Shown in pieces: positions 17,132-25,645 of a stretch of DNA of 64,000 nucleotides. Every line of letters starts with the position of its first letter. Position 1 is the stretch's first letter. Position numbers and translations under genes: made by a program. The stretch spans positions 62,001 to 126,000 of the forward strand of contig NZ_SNXZ01000005.1 of the NCBI RefSeq assembly GCF_004362825.1, in the 5' to 3' direction. The DNA comes from Labedaea rhizosphaerae (GTDB lineage: Bacteria > Actinomycetota > Actinomycetes > Mycobacteriales > Pseudonocardiaceae). The notes under the pieces are model-generated. The model was not told where the DNA came from. It was given only the letters and a program-made list of their open reading frames with translations, and ran no database searches.

Positions 17132-18006
17132 CCTCCGCTGAACAGGACCGTCGCGAGGCCGAGCTCGTCGAGCGGGTCGAGCGTTCGTTCGACGGTTGCG
17201 CCGATCCGCGGCTGCGGGAGCTGATGACCGCGCTGGTGCGGCACCTGCACGGCTTCGTCCGCGAGGTCCGGCTGACCGAGGCCGAGTGGGCCGCGGCGAT
17301 CGAGTTCCTCACCGCCGCCGGGCACATCACCGACGACAAGCGCCAGGAGTTCATCCTGCTCTCGGACGTGCTGGGCCTCTCGATGCAGACCATCGCGGTC
17401 AACAACGAGGCGTACGGGGACGCCACGGAGGCAACGGTCTTCGGGCCGTTCTTCGTGTCCGGCAGCCCGGCCATCCCGCTGGGTGGTGACATCTCCGGCG
17501 GTGCGCCCGGCGAGCCGTGCTGGGTCGAGGGCATGGTGACCGACAGCTCGGGCAAGCCGCTGGCGGGCGCTCGCATCGAGGTCTGGGAGGCCGACGAGGA
17601 CGGCTTCTACGACGTGCAGTACACCGACGACCGCGTGGCCGGGCGGGCCCACCTGTTCACCGACGCCGAGGGCCGGTACGCGTTCTGGGGCACGACGCCC
17701 ACGCCCTACCCCATCCCGCACGACGGCCCCGTTGGCGCGATGCTCGAGGCGGTCGGACGCTCGCCCATGCGGGCGGCGCACCTGCACTTCATGGTCAGCG
17801 CCGAGGGCCGGCGGACGCTGGTGACCCACATCTTCGTCCGCGGTGACGAGCAGCTGGACTCGGACACCGTGTTCGGCGTGAAGGACTCGCTGGTCCGCGA
17901 CTTCGACCGCCAGGACGCCGGTACGCCGGCCCCGGACGGCCGCGTGATCGAAGGCACCTGGTCCCGCGTGCGGTTCGACATCGTCCTGGCCCCGGCCTCG
18001 GCGTGA
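17128..18006 (+). CDS. Hydroxyquinol 1,2-dioxygenase-type intradiol dioxygenase
   Basis: A 292-aa Fe(III) ring-cleavage enzyme. An N-terminal helical dimerisation domain (~1-110) precedes the catalytic beta sandwich. Iron ligands are visible in 'GFYDVQYTD' (Tyr), '[12 protein letters not shown]' (Tyr) and 'RAAHLHFMV' (two His). '[16 protein letters not shown]' is typical of the hydroxyquinol/catechol group. It should open hydroxyquinol to maleylacetate, the substrate of the upstream reductase. Chlorocatechol or catechol cleavage is the alternative, but the reductase neighbour favours hydroxyquinol. Confidence 0.87.
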   Translation: MTSAEQDRREAELVERVERSFDGCADPRLRELMTALVRHLHGFVREVRLTEAEWAAAIEFLTAAGHITDDKRQEFILLSDVLGLSMQTIAVNNEAYGDATEATVFGPFFVSGSPAIPLGGDISGGAPGEPCWVEGMVTDSSGKPLAGARIEVWEADEDGFYDVQYTDDRVAGRAHLFTDAEGRYAFWGTTPTPYPIPHDGPVGAMLEAVGRSPMRAAHLHFMVSAEGRRTLVTHIFVRGDEQLDSDTVFGVKDSLVRDFDRQDAGTPAPDGRVIEGTWSRVRFDIVLAPASA

Positions 18007-18026
18007 CCGTCCACTAGGGTCGGGGC

Positions 18027-19310
18027 ATGTCGATAATTCCGGATACGTCCGGATTCCAGCGCGAAGACGACGACGTCTGGGTGGACCCGGCCACCGGGGA
18101 CGTGATGTCGTCGCACTTCTTCGACCTGGTGCCGAACCTGCCCGCGGGCCTCGACGACCTGCCGCGACTGCGGCACGAACTGGCCGTGCAGACGGCGGCG
18201 GACGGCGGTCTGGTCGAGGCGTTCGTCGTCACGGTGGACGGGCAGCCCGCGCTCCTGCAGATCGTGAAGCTGCCGCTGCCCGACCGGCCCGGGCTCGGGT
18301 TCATCGCCTCGATCACGGTGCCGAAGGACACGTGCAGCGCCGTGCTGAAGCTGACCGCGGTGGAGGGACCGACGACCGGCATCCGCGAGTCGATGGTGCT
18401 CGCGGACACCATCAGCGAGACCGGGAGCCCCGACGCGTTCGCCAGCCCGCACCCGTACGCGCCCGAGACCAGCCCGAAGCTGCCCTGGAACCGCGCCGAC
18501 GACCCGCGCTACGACGAACGCATCCCCGACCACCCGCTCAGCCGGTGCCGCCGGTGGTTGCGGCACGTGCTCGCCACCGCCCGCTTGGCGCCGGAGTTCG
18601 CCGCCAAACCCGCGTTCGGGTCGCCGGTGTCGGTGTCGATCGGCTTGCCGATCGGGCCGTTCCTGCCGTTGTGGGTGAACCAGGAGATGACCTTCTGGCA
18701 GATGCAGGACCCCGACGCCGTGCGTGCGCTGCTCGGCCGGAGCAAGACCGATCGGCGCCCGATCAGCGGGACCGACGAGGCGTGGGAAGCGGCGTGGCTG
18801 CACCCCGCGGCCGGCACGCTCGCCTTGGCGGGGAACCTGCCGCCGGTGCGGGTGGCGCCGGTGAGCGACGAGACGGCGTACACGAGCATCACCGCCGAGG
18901 ACCTCACCGGGCTGTTCGACTGGATCGGTGAGGTGTCCGTCGCCGCGGGCGATCGGGACGAGATCCTGATCCTGACCCCGAAGGCCGAGGCCGACGGCCA
19001 CAACTTCGTGCTGATGTGCCGGCTGCCTGCCGACGGCGACCGCGCGAAGCCCTACTGCGTCGTGGAAGCGTCCCCGGTGCCGGTGGGCGCGGAGTTCTGG
19101 GACACCTTGCCGCCCCCGTCGAACCCGAAGAAGGCCGGCTACGCCTACTTCGCCGACGACGCCCAGCACCAGGCCCGCACCGACGGCCGGATGACCTTGT
19201 GGGCCGTGGAAACCTGGGACGTGCACCCGTTCCGGCTCATCCTGGCGTACCGGCCGAACCAGGCCATGCGCGTCACCGCTGAGGCGTCGGCTCCGCTTCC
19301 GGCACCCTGA
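18027..19310 (+). CDS. Uncharacterised 427-aa cytoplasmic protein
   Basis: No recognisable family. The protein has no signal peptide or membrane span and is rich in Pro, Trp and acidic residues ('FQREDDDVWVDPATGDVMS', 'LPLWVNQEMTFWQMQDPDAV'). Codon usage resembles its neighbours, and a conserved-looking start follows the dioxygenase stop by 20 bp. It may be transcribed with the aromatic operon but nothing in it suggests an aromatic role. A strong hairpin terminator follows. Confidence 0.7.
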   Translation: MSIIPDTSGFQREDDDVWVDPATGDVMSSHFFDLVPNLPAGLDDLPRLRHELAVQTAADGGLVEAFVVTVDGQPALLQIVKLPLPDRPGLGFIASITVPKDTCSAVLKLTAVEGPTTGIRESMVLADTISETGSPDAFASPHPYAPETSPKLPWNRADDPRYDERIPDHPLSRCRRWLRHVLATARLAPEFAAKPAFGSPVSVSIGLPIGPFLPLWVNQEMTFWQMQDPDAVRALLGRSKTDRRPISGTDEAWEAAWLHPAAGTLALAGNLPPVRVAPVSDETAYTSITAEDLTGLFDWIGEVSVAAGDRDEILILTPKAEADGHNFVLMCRLPADGDRAKPYCVVEASPVPVGAEFWDTLPPPSNPKKAGYAYFADDAQHQARTDGRMTLWAVETWDVHPFRLILAYRPNQAMRVTAEASAPLPAP

Positions 19311-19321
19311 ACGGCGTGGCC

Positions 19322-19344
19322 TGCCGTTGCCCCGCGCAACGGCA
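19322..19344. terminator. Bidirectional hairpin terminator
   Basis: TGCCGTTGC (19322-19330) pairs perfectly with GCAACGGCA (19336-19344) around a 5-nt loop. It sits between convergent genes ending at 19310 and 19376 and lacks a long T-tract, as is usual in actinomycetes. Confidence 0.7.
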
Positions 19345-19375
19345 AGCCACTTGCCTTCAGAATCGCCGCTTGCCG

Positions 19376-20062
19376 TCAGGCCCGCGGGTCCGGTGACCGC
19401 ACGAGGGCGATGGCGGCCACCGCGAAGCCGACCGCGTTCAGGCCCCATGCCGCGAAGTCGAGCGGGTGGCTGGCCAGGATGACCGCGGCGACGAAGTGCA
19501 GTGGCTGAGCGACGATCGTCGCCACGGCCGCCCACCGGGGAACGACGCGCGAGAGCCAGAGCGCGACGCCGAGCAGCACCGTCCCGGCCACGTGGCCCGC
19601 CACGAAGATCGCGTCCGCGATGACCGCGGTGGGGTGCGACCCGTCGAACTGGCGGGCGAGCACGGCGAAGTCCACGTGGTCGCGCACGCCGGACAGCAGT
19701 GCCGCGTCGGCCGCGACCAGCAGGCCGAGCGCGAGGTAGCCCGGCACCAGCAACACCAGTGCGGCGGTCGTCGTGCGCGGCGCCGCGGGACGGGTCAGCC
19801 GAGCGACCCACAGCACGGCGGGCACCAACGTCAGCAGCCCGGCGAACCCGAGCCAGACGATGAGCGACTGCGCCTGCTGGTGCGCGGCCACCTTCGCGAC
19901 GATCGTGGCGCTGTCGTCCGTGGTGTTGTACGGCATGACGAGCCGGAGCACGGCGATCACGGCCGGGCCGATCGGCAGCAACGCGGCCATCAGCCACCGT
20001 GACATCCGGGACACCGGCGCGGGGCGCGGCGAGGACAGCACGGGCGCGGCGGTGGCGGTCAT
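19376..20062 (-). CDS. Uncharacterised multi-spanning membrane protein
   Basis: A 228-aa protein with about six hydrophobic helices ('LLPIGPAVIAVLRLVMP', 'LLVPGYLALGLLVAADAAL', 'GTVLLGVALWLSRVVPRW'). It does not match a family I recognise with confidence. It starts at ATG 20062, overlapping the stop of the upstream small membrane protein by 4 bp, so the two are translationally coupled and may form a complex. Codon use is ordinary for the region. Confidence 0.72.
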   Translation of the reverse strand: MTATAAPVLSSPRPAPVSRMSRWLMAALLPIGPAVIAVLRLVMPYNTTDDSATIVAKVAAHQQAQSLIVWLGFAGLLTLVPAVLWVARLTRPAAPRTTTAALVLLVPGYLALGLLVAADAALLSGVRDHVDFAVLARQFDGSHPTAVIADAIFVAGHVAGTVLLGVALWLSRVVPRWAAVATIVAQPLHFVAAVILASHPLDFAAWGLNAVGFAVAAIALVRSPDPRA

Positions 20063-20406
20063 CGCAGCGCCCCGATCCGCGGAGCGAGCACGAGAGCCGC
20101 ACCGGTCACCGTGATGGCGAGCCCGGCGGCGACGGCCGCTACGAGCATGCCCGGCGTCCCCGCCACGAACACCGCGGGCACCGCCGCGAGGGCGGACATG
20201 ACGCGCCCCGCGACGAGCGGGACGATCGCGCGCTTCGCACCGCGCCACGCCGACACGACCAGGGCCAGGCTGACCAGCCCGAGCACGGCGGCGCCGAGCG
20301 CGATCGGCATCGGTGGGTGGTCGCCGTCGGTCACCAACGGCGTCAGCAGGTCGAGGACCGAGATCAGGCCGAGCAGGACCAGCCCGGCACGCAGGGAACG
20401 GGACAC
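20059..20406 (-). CDS. Small uncharacterised membrane protein
   Basis: A 115-aa protein with three to four predicted membrane helices ('LVLLGLISVLDLLTPLV', 'ALGAAVLGLVSLALVVSAW', 'MLVAAVAAGLAITVTGAAL'). GTG 20406 is chosen because GGAGG lies six bases upstream; longer reading frames lack a ribosome binding site. It is first in a two-gene operon divergent from the histidine kinase gene, so the 150-bp gap between them is shared regulatory DNA. Confidence 0.68.
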   Translation of the reverse strand: MSRSLRAGLVLLGLISVLDLLTPLVTDGDHPPMPIALGAAVLGLVSLALVVSAWRGAKRAIVPLVAGRVMSALAAVPAVFVAGTPGMLVAAVAAGLAITVTGAALVLAPRIGALR

Positions 20407-20494
20407 GAGAACCTCCAAAGTTCGACTGCGTCCACGGTGGACTCCCGGTCGTTCCCCGCACCCGAGCCCGCGTTCCGCGGTCACGGGGAAATCG

Positions 20495-20537
20495 CCCGGG
20501 ACATTCGGGACCGCGTGCCCGGGACACCGGGAACGCG
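20495..20537. promoter_or_regulatory. Direct repeats upstream of the histidine kinase gene
   Basis: CCCGGGACATTCGGGACC (from 20495) is followed by CCCGGGACACCGGGAAC (from 20518), about two helical turns apart. They lie just before the kinase start at 20556 and in the divergent promoter region. They could be sites for the encoded NarL-type regulator; this is inference. Confidence 0.4.
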
Positions 20538-20555
20538 CGGGCGGACACTGAGCGC

Positions 20556-22508
20556 ATGGCAGCCGGTCGCACCCTCGCGGCGGGCCTCGGCGCGCTCGCG
20601 ATGGCCGAGGTCGGCGGCGCCGTCGTGGCCACGCTCGGCGTCGGCTGGTCGTGGCGGCAGGCGCTGGACGCCTTCGTGGTGACGAACTCGGTGATCGGCG
20701 CGGCCTTCGCCCTCTGCGGCGCGATCATCGCGTGGCACCGGCCCCGCAACCCGATCGGCTGGCTGTTGCTCGCCGACGGCCTCGGGCACGCGACCAGCGC
20801 GCTCAGCGGGCCCGTGGCGCAGGCCCTGCACGACGGCGGCGCGCCCGTGGCGCTGCAGCGGCTCGCGGCCACCGCGTTCGCGTACTCGTGGCCGTGGTCG
20901 ATCGGCTTGTTCCTCCCGCTGGCGCTGGTGTTGTTCCCGGACGGCCGGCCACCCAGCAGGCGATGGCGGCCCGTGGTCGTCGCGTTGATCGTGACCGGGC
21001 CGCTGTTCGTCCTGGAGAGCGGCCTCGACCCGCAGCCACCGGCGCCCGGCCTGCCCGCCGGCTACCTGACCCTGTCCGCCTACGACCAGCTGAGTCCGTT
21101 GTGGACGGTTTCGGAGCTCCGCGTCCTGGCCGCGTTGCTCGTCGCGATCGCGGCCGTGGTCGTGCGCTACCGGCGCGGCGACGACGTGGTGCGCAGGCAG
21201 CTGTTGTGGTTGTTGCTCGCGACCGTCACCGCGGCCGGGTTCATCGTGCCGTGGTCGCTGGTCGCGGGCACACCGGTTGCCGTGTTGTTCGCCATCCCGC
21301 TGATCCCGGCCGCGGTGACCATCGCGATCGTGCGCCACGGGCTGCTCGACATCCGGCTCGTGGTGTCCCGGGTGATCGCGTGGGTGCTGCTGTCCGGGGC
21401 CGTGGTGGTGACCTACGGGATCCTCGTCGGGCTGGTGGCCGCGCAGCTGGGCCGCTCGGCGGTGGCGACGATCGTCGTGGCGTTGCTGATCGCGCCGGTG
21501 CTCCCGCGCCTGCAGCGACTGGTCGACCGCGCCCTCTACGGCGATCGAAGCGACCCGGCGCGGGTGGTGTCGCGGGTCGGCGAGCAGCTCGCCGGACCGG
21601 GCCTTTCCGGTGTCGTGTCGGCGATCCGGGCCGCGTTGCGGGTCCCTTACGCCGCGGTCGTCACGCCCGACGGGTTGCTGGCCGAGGCCGGCACGGCGTC
21701 CGGCGCGGTCGAGTCAGTGCCGCTGGAGTACGGCGGCGCGACCGTCGGCGAACTGCGTGTCGGCGCCCGGCCCGGCGAGGGCGGCCTCGGCACGGCCGAC
21801 CGCACCGTGCTCGGGTTGATGGCGGCTCCGCTCGCGGTCGCCGTGCACGCCACGCAGCTCTCGGCCCAGCTGCAGAGCTCACGGGAACGCATCGTGACCG
21901 CGCAGGAGGAAGAACGCCGCCGGCTGCGGCGCGACCTGCACGACGGGCTCGGCCCGACGCTCACCGGCGTCGCGCTCACCGCGGACGCCGCCACCAACGT
22001 CCTGCGCACGGACCCCGACCGCGCCGGCGAACTGCTGACCGCGATCCGCACCGACGTCCGCACCGCGATCGCCGATGTGCGCCGGCTCGTCGAGGACCTG
22101 CGCCCGCCCGCCATCGACGAACTCGGCCTGCTCGGTGCGTTGCGGCAACGCGCCGAGCACCTGGCCTGGCGGGCGGACGGAGCGGCCCTGCGGATCCGCC
22201 TCGAGGTCCCCGAGCGGTTGCCCGCGCTGCCCGCGGCGGTGGAGGTGGCGGCCTACCGGATCGCCACCGAGGCGCTGACCAACGTGGTGCGCCACTCGGG
22301 AGCGTCCACTGTGGTCCTGAGACTGCACTGCGCCGACGACCTGCACGTCGAGGTGGTCGACGACGGGCCGCCGGACGGACCGTGGCGGCCGGGCGTCGGG
22401 CTGGTGGCGATGCGCGAGCGCGCCGCCGAACTCGGTGGCCGGCTGGACGCCGGGCCTTCGGCGACCGGCGGACGGGTGCACGTGCGGCTACCTTTGGCGG
22501 TGCCATGA
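20556..22508 (+). CDS. Two-component sensor histidine kinase, NarL/DesK class
   Basis: A 650-aa kinase. The first ~310 residues contain about eight membrane segments; a soluble GAF-like region follows. The HisKA_3 dimerisation segment 'EEERRRLRRDLHDGLGPTL' places the phosphorylated His at 462, and 'ATEALTNVVRHSGAS' plus 'VVDDGPP' and 'GVGLVAMRERAAELGG' form the ATPase domain. It phosphorylates the response regulator encoded next, whose start overlaps its stop by 4 bp. The signal is unknown; the multi-spanning sensor suggests a membrane or lipid stimulus. Confidence 0.9.
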   Translation: MAAGRTLAAGLGALAMAEVGGAVVATLGVGWSWRQALDAFVVTNSVIGAAFALCGAIIAWHRPRNPIGWLLLADGLGHATSALSGPVAQALHDGGAPVALQRLAATAFAYSWPWSIGLFLPLALVLFPDGRPPSRRWRPVVVALIVTGPLFVLESGLDPQPPAPGLPAGYLTLSAYDQLSPLWTVSELRVLAALLVAIAAVVVRYRRGDDVVRRQLLWLLLATVTAAGFIVPWSLVAGTPVAVLFAIPLIPAAVTIAIVRHGLLDIRLVVSRVIAWVLLSGAVVVTYGILVGLVAAQLGRSAVATIVVALLIAPVLPRLQRLVDRALYGDRSDPARVVSRVGEQLAGPGLSGVVSAIRAALRVPYAAVVTPDGLLAEAGTASGAVESVPLEYGGATVGELRVGARPGEGGLGTADRTVLGLMAAPLAVAVHATQLSAQLQSSRERIVTAQEEERRRLRRDLHDGLGPTLTGVALTADAATNVLRTDPDRAGELLTAIRTDVRTAIADVRRLVEDLRPPAIDELGLLGALRQRAEHLAWRADGAALRIRLEVPERLPALPAAVEVAAYRIATEALTNVVRHSGASTVVLRLHCADDLHVEVVDDGPPDGPWRPGVGLVAMRERAAELGGRLDAGPSATGGRVHVRLPLAVP

Positions 22509-23149
22509 ACGACATCCGGGTCGTGATCGCCGACGACCACCCGATCGTCCGCGACGGCATGGCGGCGTTGCTGGCGTCCCTGCCGGGCTTCACCCTCGCG
22601 GGCGTCGCGGCGACGGGACGCGCGGCCGTGCGCGAGGTGGTCACGGCCAAGCCCGATGTCGCGGTGCTCGACCTGCAGATGCCCGATCTGGACGGCATCG
22701 CGGCCACCAAGGAGATCGTCCGGGCGGCACCGGGCGTCGCCGTCCTCGTGCTGACCATGTTCTTCGATGACGACTCGGTGTTCGCCGCCATGCGTGCGGG
22801 CGCTCGCGGCTACCTGGTGAAAGGTGCCGAGCAGGAGGAGATCGCCCGGGCCATCCGCGCCGTCGCGGCGGGCGAGGCGATTTTCGGACCCGCGGTGGCG
22901 CAACGGGTTCTGGGCTTCTTCGCGGCGCCGCCGGTCGCGGCCGCGCGGTTCCCCGAGCTGACCACCCGGGAGCACCAGGTGCTCGACCTGATCGCCGCGG
23001 GGCTGCCGAACGCCGCGATCGGCGAGCGCCTCGGCGTCGCCGCGAAGACGGTGGCGAACAACGTCTCCGCGATCTTCGCCAAGCTCCAGGTCGCCGACCG
23101 CGCCGCGGCCATCATCCGGGCCCGCGACGCCGGTCTCGGCCGCGGCTGA
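22505..23149 (+). CDS. NarL/LuxR-type response regulator
   Basis: A 214-aa protein with an N-terminal receiver (acidic pocket 'ADDH', phospho-acceptor Asp56 in 'AVLDLQMPDLDG', Lys in 'YLVKGA') and a C-terminal LuxR helix-turn-helix ('FPELTTREHQVLDLIAAGLP', 'AAKTVANNVSAIFAKLQV'). Cognate partner of the overlapping kinase gene. Repeats upstream of the kinase are candidate binding sites for autoregulation, and the divergent membrane-protein pair a candidate target. Confidence 0.9.
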   Translation: MNDIRVVIADDHPIVRDGMAALLASLPGFTLAGVAATGRAAVREVVTAKPDVAVLDLQMPDLDGIAATKEIVRAAPGVAVLVLTMFFDDDSVFAAMRAGARGYLVKGAEQEEIARAIRAVAAGEAIFGPAVAQRVLGFFAAPPVAAARFPELTTREHQVLDLIAAGLPNAAIGERLGVAAKTVANNVSAIFAKLQVADRAAAIIRARDAGLGRG

Positions 23150-23165
23150 GCACTCCGGCCGCTCG

Positions 23166-23438
23166 TCAGGCCGCCTGCCCCAATGCGGCAAGGTCCTGAG
23201 AGCCAAGACCGAGTGCGGCGAGGCCGGTGTCGGTCAGCGACACGGCACCGGCCGCACCACCCTGGGCGCTTCTGATCAGCCCGGCCCGGGCGAGCCGCGC
23301 GCCGGCGAACTGGTCGCTGCAGCACAGCCCGTCGATGGTCAGTGCGGGGCACGCCCCGGCGGACATGGCGCAGCGTCCGGCGGCGACCGCGCGGAGCACG
23401 GATCGGTCCCGGTGGGTGAGGTCTGCGGTGGTGCTCAT
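23166..23438 (-). CDS. Small 90-aa protein, possible winged-helix-like
   Basis: An unrecognised 90-aa protein ('TADLTHRDRSVLRAVAAGRC', 'ARLARAGLIRSAQGG', 'LTDTGLAALGL') with the cadence of a short winged-helix domain and four cysteines in the middle. GGAAGGAG precedes the ATG. Upstream on its strand, TGTCGA (23496-23501) and CGTC (23475-23478) are 17 bp apart, resembling an ECF-type promoter. It is convergent with the response regulator gene. Confidence 0.65.
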   Translation of the reverse strand: MSTTADLTHRDRSVLRAVAAGRCAMSAGACPALTIDGLCCSDQFAGARLARAGLIRSAQGGAAGAVSLTDTGLAALGLGSQDLAALGQAA

Positions 23439-23487
23439 CGTGGTCTCCTTCCCTGGTCTGCTCCTTACACGTGCGACGAACGGGATC

Positions 23488-23524
23488 GGCTCGAATCGAC
23501 ACGACGATTCTTTTTGCTGAACCG
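23488..23524 (+). repeat. 37-bp direct repeat, left copy
   Basis: Begins GGCTCGAATCGACACGAC and ends TTTTTGCTGAACCG; 36 of 37 bases are identical to 27546-27582 in the same orientation. The two copies bracket five genes over about 4 kb. This is what an excisable or inserted segment, or a recombination duplication, would leave. Confidence 0.85.
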
Positions 23525-23557
23525 AACAGCTCGGCCCGGACCGCGCGGGCAGATGGT

Positions 23558-24445
23558 TCAGCGGGTTTGGTGTTGCCTGGGCGGCGAGTCCTCCTGGGTG
23601 GCAGCCCAGGAGGCGAGCAGGCGCAGGGCTTCCTCCGACGCCGAGCCCGGCTCGGCGGTGTAGATGGTGAGGGTGAGCCCGGGCGCGGCGGCCATCTCCA
23701 GTCCTTCGTAGGCGAGCGTGAGGTCGCCGACGACGCAGTGGTGGAAGCGTTTGGTGCCGGTGCCGTGGTGGCGGACGTTGTGGGCGCCCCAGCGGGTGCG
23801 GAACTCGTCGCTGCGGGTGCACAGTTCGCCGACGAGGTCGTGCAGGTCCTTGTCGTGGGGGTTGCGGCCTGCCTCGGTGCGCAGGATGGCGACCACGATG
23901 TCGGCGGCGACGTCCCAGTCGGGGTAGAAGCGGCGGGAGGCCGGGTCGAGGAAGTTGAAGCGGGCGAGGTTGGCCTGGTTGTCGCGGCTGGCGTAGACCT
24001 CGCTGTAGAAGGCGCGGGCGAGTTGGTTGGCGGCCAAGAGGTCCATGCGGCCGTTGCGGACGAAGGCCGGGCCGGCCGTGATCGCGTCGAGGGTCCATTG
24101 CAGGCTGCGGTGCGGGGTCCACTGGCGGCTTGGGCGGCGGCGGGGCCGGGTCAGGACGTCGGAGCCGTCGGCGGCTTGGGCCAGGTTCATCAGGTGGGCG
24201 CGTTCGGCGTCGTCGAGCTGGAGCGCCCGGGCCACGGCTTCCAGGACGGCGGGCGAGACGCCGGCGAGGTTGCCGCGTTCGAGTTTGGCGTAGTACTCGA
24301 CGCTCATGTCGGCGAGCGCGGCGACCTCGCTGCGGCGCAGACCAGGGACGCGCCGGCGGGCGCCCGCGGGAAACCCGGCCTGCTCCGGGGTGATCTTCGC
24401 GCGCCGCGAGCTGAGGAACTCGCGGACCTCGTCACGGTTGTCCAC
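23558..24445 (-). CDS. XRE-type transcriptional regulator, MmyB-like
   Basis: A 295-aa regulator. Residues ~1-75 form a helix-turn-helix ('GLRRSEVAALADMSVEYYAK LERG' region), and the rest is the MmyB ligand-binding domain ('RNGRMDLLAANQLARAFYSE', 'NLARFNFLDPASRRFYPDW', 'HHCVVGDLTLAYEGLEMA'). Such regulators commonly repress a divergent dehydrogenase gene, as here. GTG 24445 is preferred because 17 further upstream residues would overlap the palindromic operator. The ligand may be a fatty acid or small hydrophobic compound, by analogy with the MmyB structure. Confidence 0.86.
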   Translation of the reverse strand: MDNRDEVREFLSSRRAKITPEQAGFPAGARRRVPGLRRSEVAALADMSVEYYAKLERGNLAGVSPAVLEAVARALQLDDAERAHLMNLAQAADGSDVLTRPRRRPSRQWTPHRSLQWTLDAITAGPAFVRNGRMDLLAANQLARAFYSEVYASRDNQANLARFNFLDPASRRFYPDWDVAADIVVAILRTEAGRNPHDKDLHDLVGELCTRSDEFRTRWGAHNVRHHGTGTKRFHHCVVGDLTLAYEGLEMAAAPGLTLTIYTAEPGSASEEALRLLASWAATQEDSPPRQHQTR

Positions 24446-24478
24446 ACCCCGACCGTACGTCCTGCGAGCAGCCGTAGG

Positions 24479-24497
24479 GGTGTACCGCCGGTACACC
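24479..24497. promoter_or_regulatory. Palindromic operator between the MmyB-like and dehydrogenase genes
   Basis: GGTGTACCG (24479-24487) and its exact inverse CGGTACACC (24489-24497) flank a single base. It lies in the divergent promoter region, 34 bp from the regulator start and 95 bp before the dehydrogenase start. It is the obvious binding site for the MmyB-like regulator. Confidence 0.65.
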
Positions 24498-24591
24498 TTT
24501 CGATGGTGACTCGCTGCGCACCCGAGGCGCGCGTTGACTGGCTGACGTCGACCAACGACGACGCCGACGCACCACGGAAGGGAACCTTGTC

Positions 24592-25608
24592 ATGCGCGGA
24601 GCTGTGATCCACGCCCCCGGCGATGTCCGGGTCGAGACGCTCGAGGACCCGAAGATCCGCCACTCGACCGACGCGATCATCCGCACCGCCCTCACCTGTG
24701 TGTGCGGCTCCGACCTGTGGCCCTACCGCGGGTTGGAGCCGGTCGGCGACCCGCACCCCATGGGCCACGAGTACATCGGCGTCGTGGAGGAGGTCGGCAG
24801 CGCGGTCACCGCGGTCACGCCGGGCCAGTTCGTCGTCGGCTCCTTCGCCACCTCGGACAACACGTGCGCGAACTGCCGCAACGGTTTTCCCTCCAACTGC
24901 CTGCACCGGGAGTTCATGAGCACGTGCCAGGCCGACCACGTCCGCATCCCCAACGCCCAGGGCACCCTGGTCGCCACCGACCACGTTCCCGGCGAGGAGT
25001 TCTGGCCGAGCCTGCTGGCCGTCTCGGACGTCATGGGCACCGGCTGGTGGGCCGCCGACGCCGCCGGGGTCCGGCCCGGGAGCACGGTCGTGGTGGTCGG
25101 TGACGGCGCGGTCGGCCTGTGCGGGATCATCGCCGCCCAGCAGCTGGGCGCCGAACGGATCATCGCGATGAGCCGCCACGGGTCCCGCCAGGAACTGGCT
25201 CGGGAGTTCGGCGCCACGGACATCGTCAGCGAGCGCGGCGACGACGGTGTCGCCAGGATCAAGGACCTCACCGGCGGTATCGGCGCCGACAGCGTGCTGG
25301 AGTGCGTCGGCACCGCCGAGGCCATGCGGCAGGCGCTGCGCTGCGCACGGCCCGGGGGCAACGTCGGTTTCGTCGGCGTGCCGCATGAGGTCGCTGTCGA
25401 CGGGGAGGAACTGTTCTACTCCCACGTCGGCCTGCGGGGCGGGCCCGCCCCGGTGCGCCGCCACCTGCCCGACCTGATCGACCGCGTCCTGAGCGGCCGG
25501 ATCGACCCGGGGAAGGTCTTCGACCTCACCCTCCCCCTGGATCAGGTCGCGGAGGGCTACCGGGCGATGGACGAGCGCCGCGCCATCAAGGCCCTCCTCA
25601 CGCCCTGA
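24592..25608 (+). CDS. Zinc-type medium-chain alcohol dehydrogenase
   Basis: A 338-aa MDR dehydrogenase. Catalytic zinc site: 'CVCGSDLW' and 'GHEYIGVV'; NAD(P)-binding 'VVVVGDGAVGLCGIIAAQ'. The structural-zinc loop reads CANCRNGFPSNC, so the third of the usual four cysteines is Gly, as in a subgroup of these enzymes. It probably oxidises an alcohol or reduces an aldehyde. It is divergent from the MmyB-like regulator and starts a run of four co-directional genes with a lipoprotein, an SDR and a cupin. Confidence 0.88.
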   Translation: MRGAVIHAPGDVRVETLEDPKIRHSTDAIIRTALTCVCGSDLWPYRGLEPVGDPHPMGHEYIGVVEEVGSAVTAVTPGQFVVGSFATSDNTCANCRNGFPSNCLHREFMSTCQADHVRIPNAQGTLVATDHVPGEEFWPSLLAVSDVMGTGWWAADAAGVRPGSTVVVVGDGAVGLCGIIAAQQLGAERIIAMSRHGSRQELAREFGATDIVSERGDDGVARIKDLTGGIGADSVLECVGTAEAMRQALRCARPGGNVGFVGVPHEVAVDGEELFYSHVGLRGGPAPVRRHLPDLIDRVLSGRIDPGKVFDLTLPLDQVAEGYRAMDERRAIKALLTP

Positions 25609-25645
25609 CCGGCTTTGGGCGCCACGCGCACCCGACCCACGGACC

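Noticed and set aside
14332-18006. Chlorophenol degradation (tfd-type) as the pathway
   Set aside because: The enzymes are compatible, but no chloromuconate cycloisomerase or dienelactone hydrolase gene is present, so the hydroxyquinol route is simpler.
23488-23505. tRNA T-arm-like sequence GGCTCGAATC within the direct repeats
   Set aside because: It resembles the GGTTCGAATC loop of tRNA genes, a common integration site, but the flanking bases do not form a 5-bp T-stem and no acceptor or anticodon arm is found.
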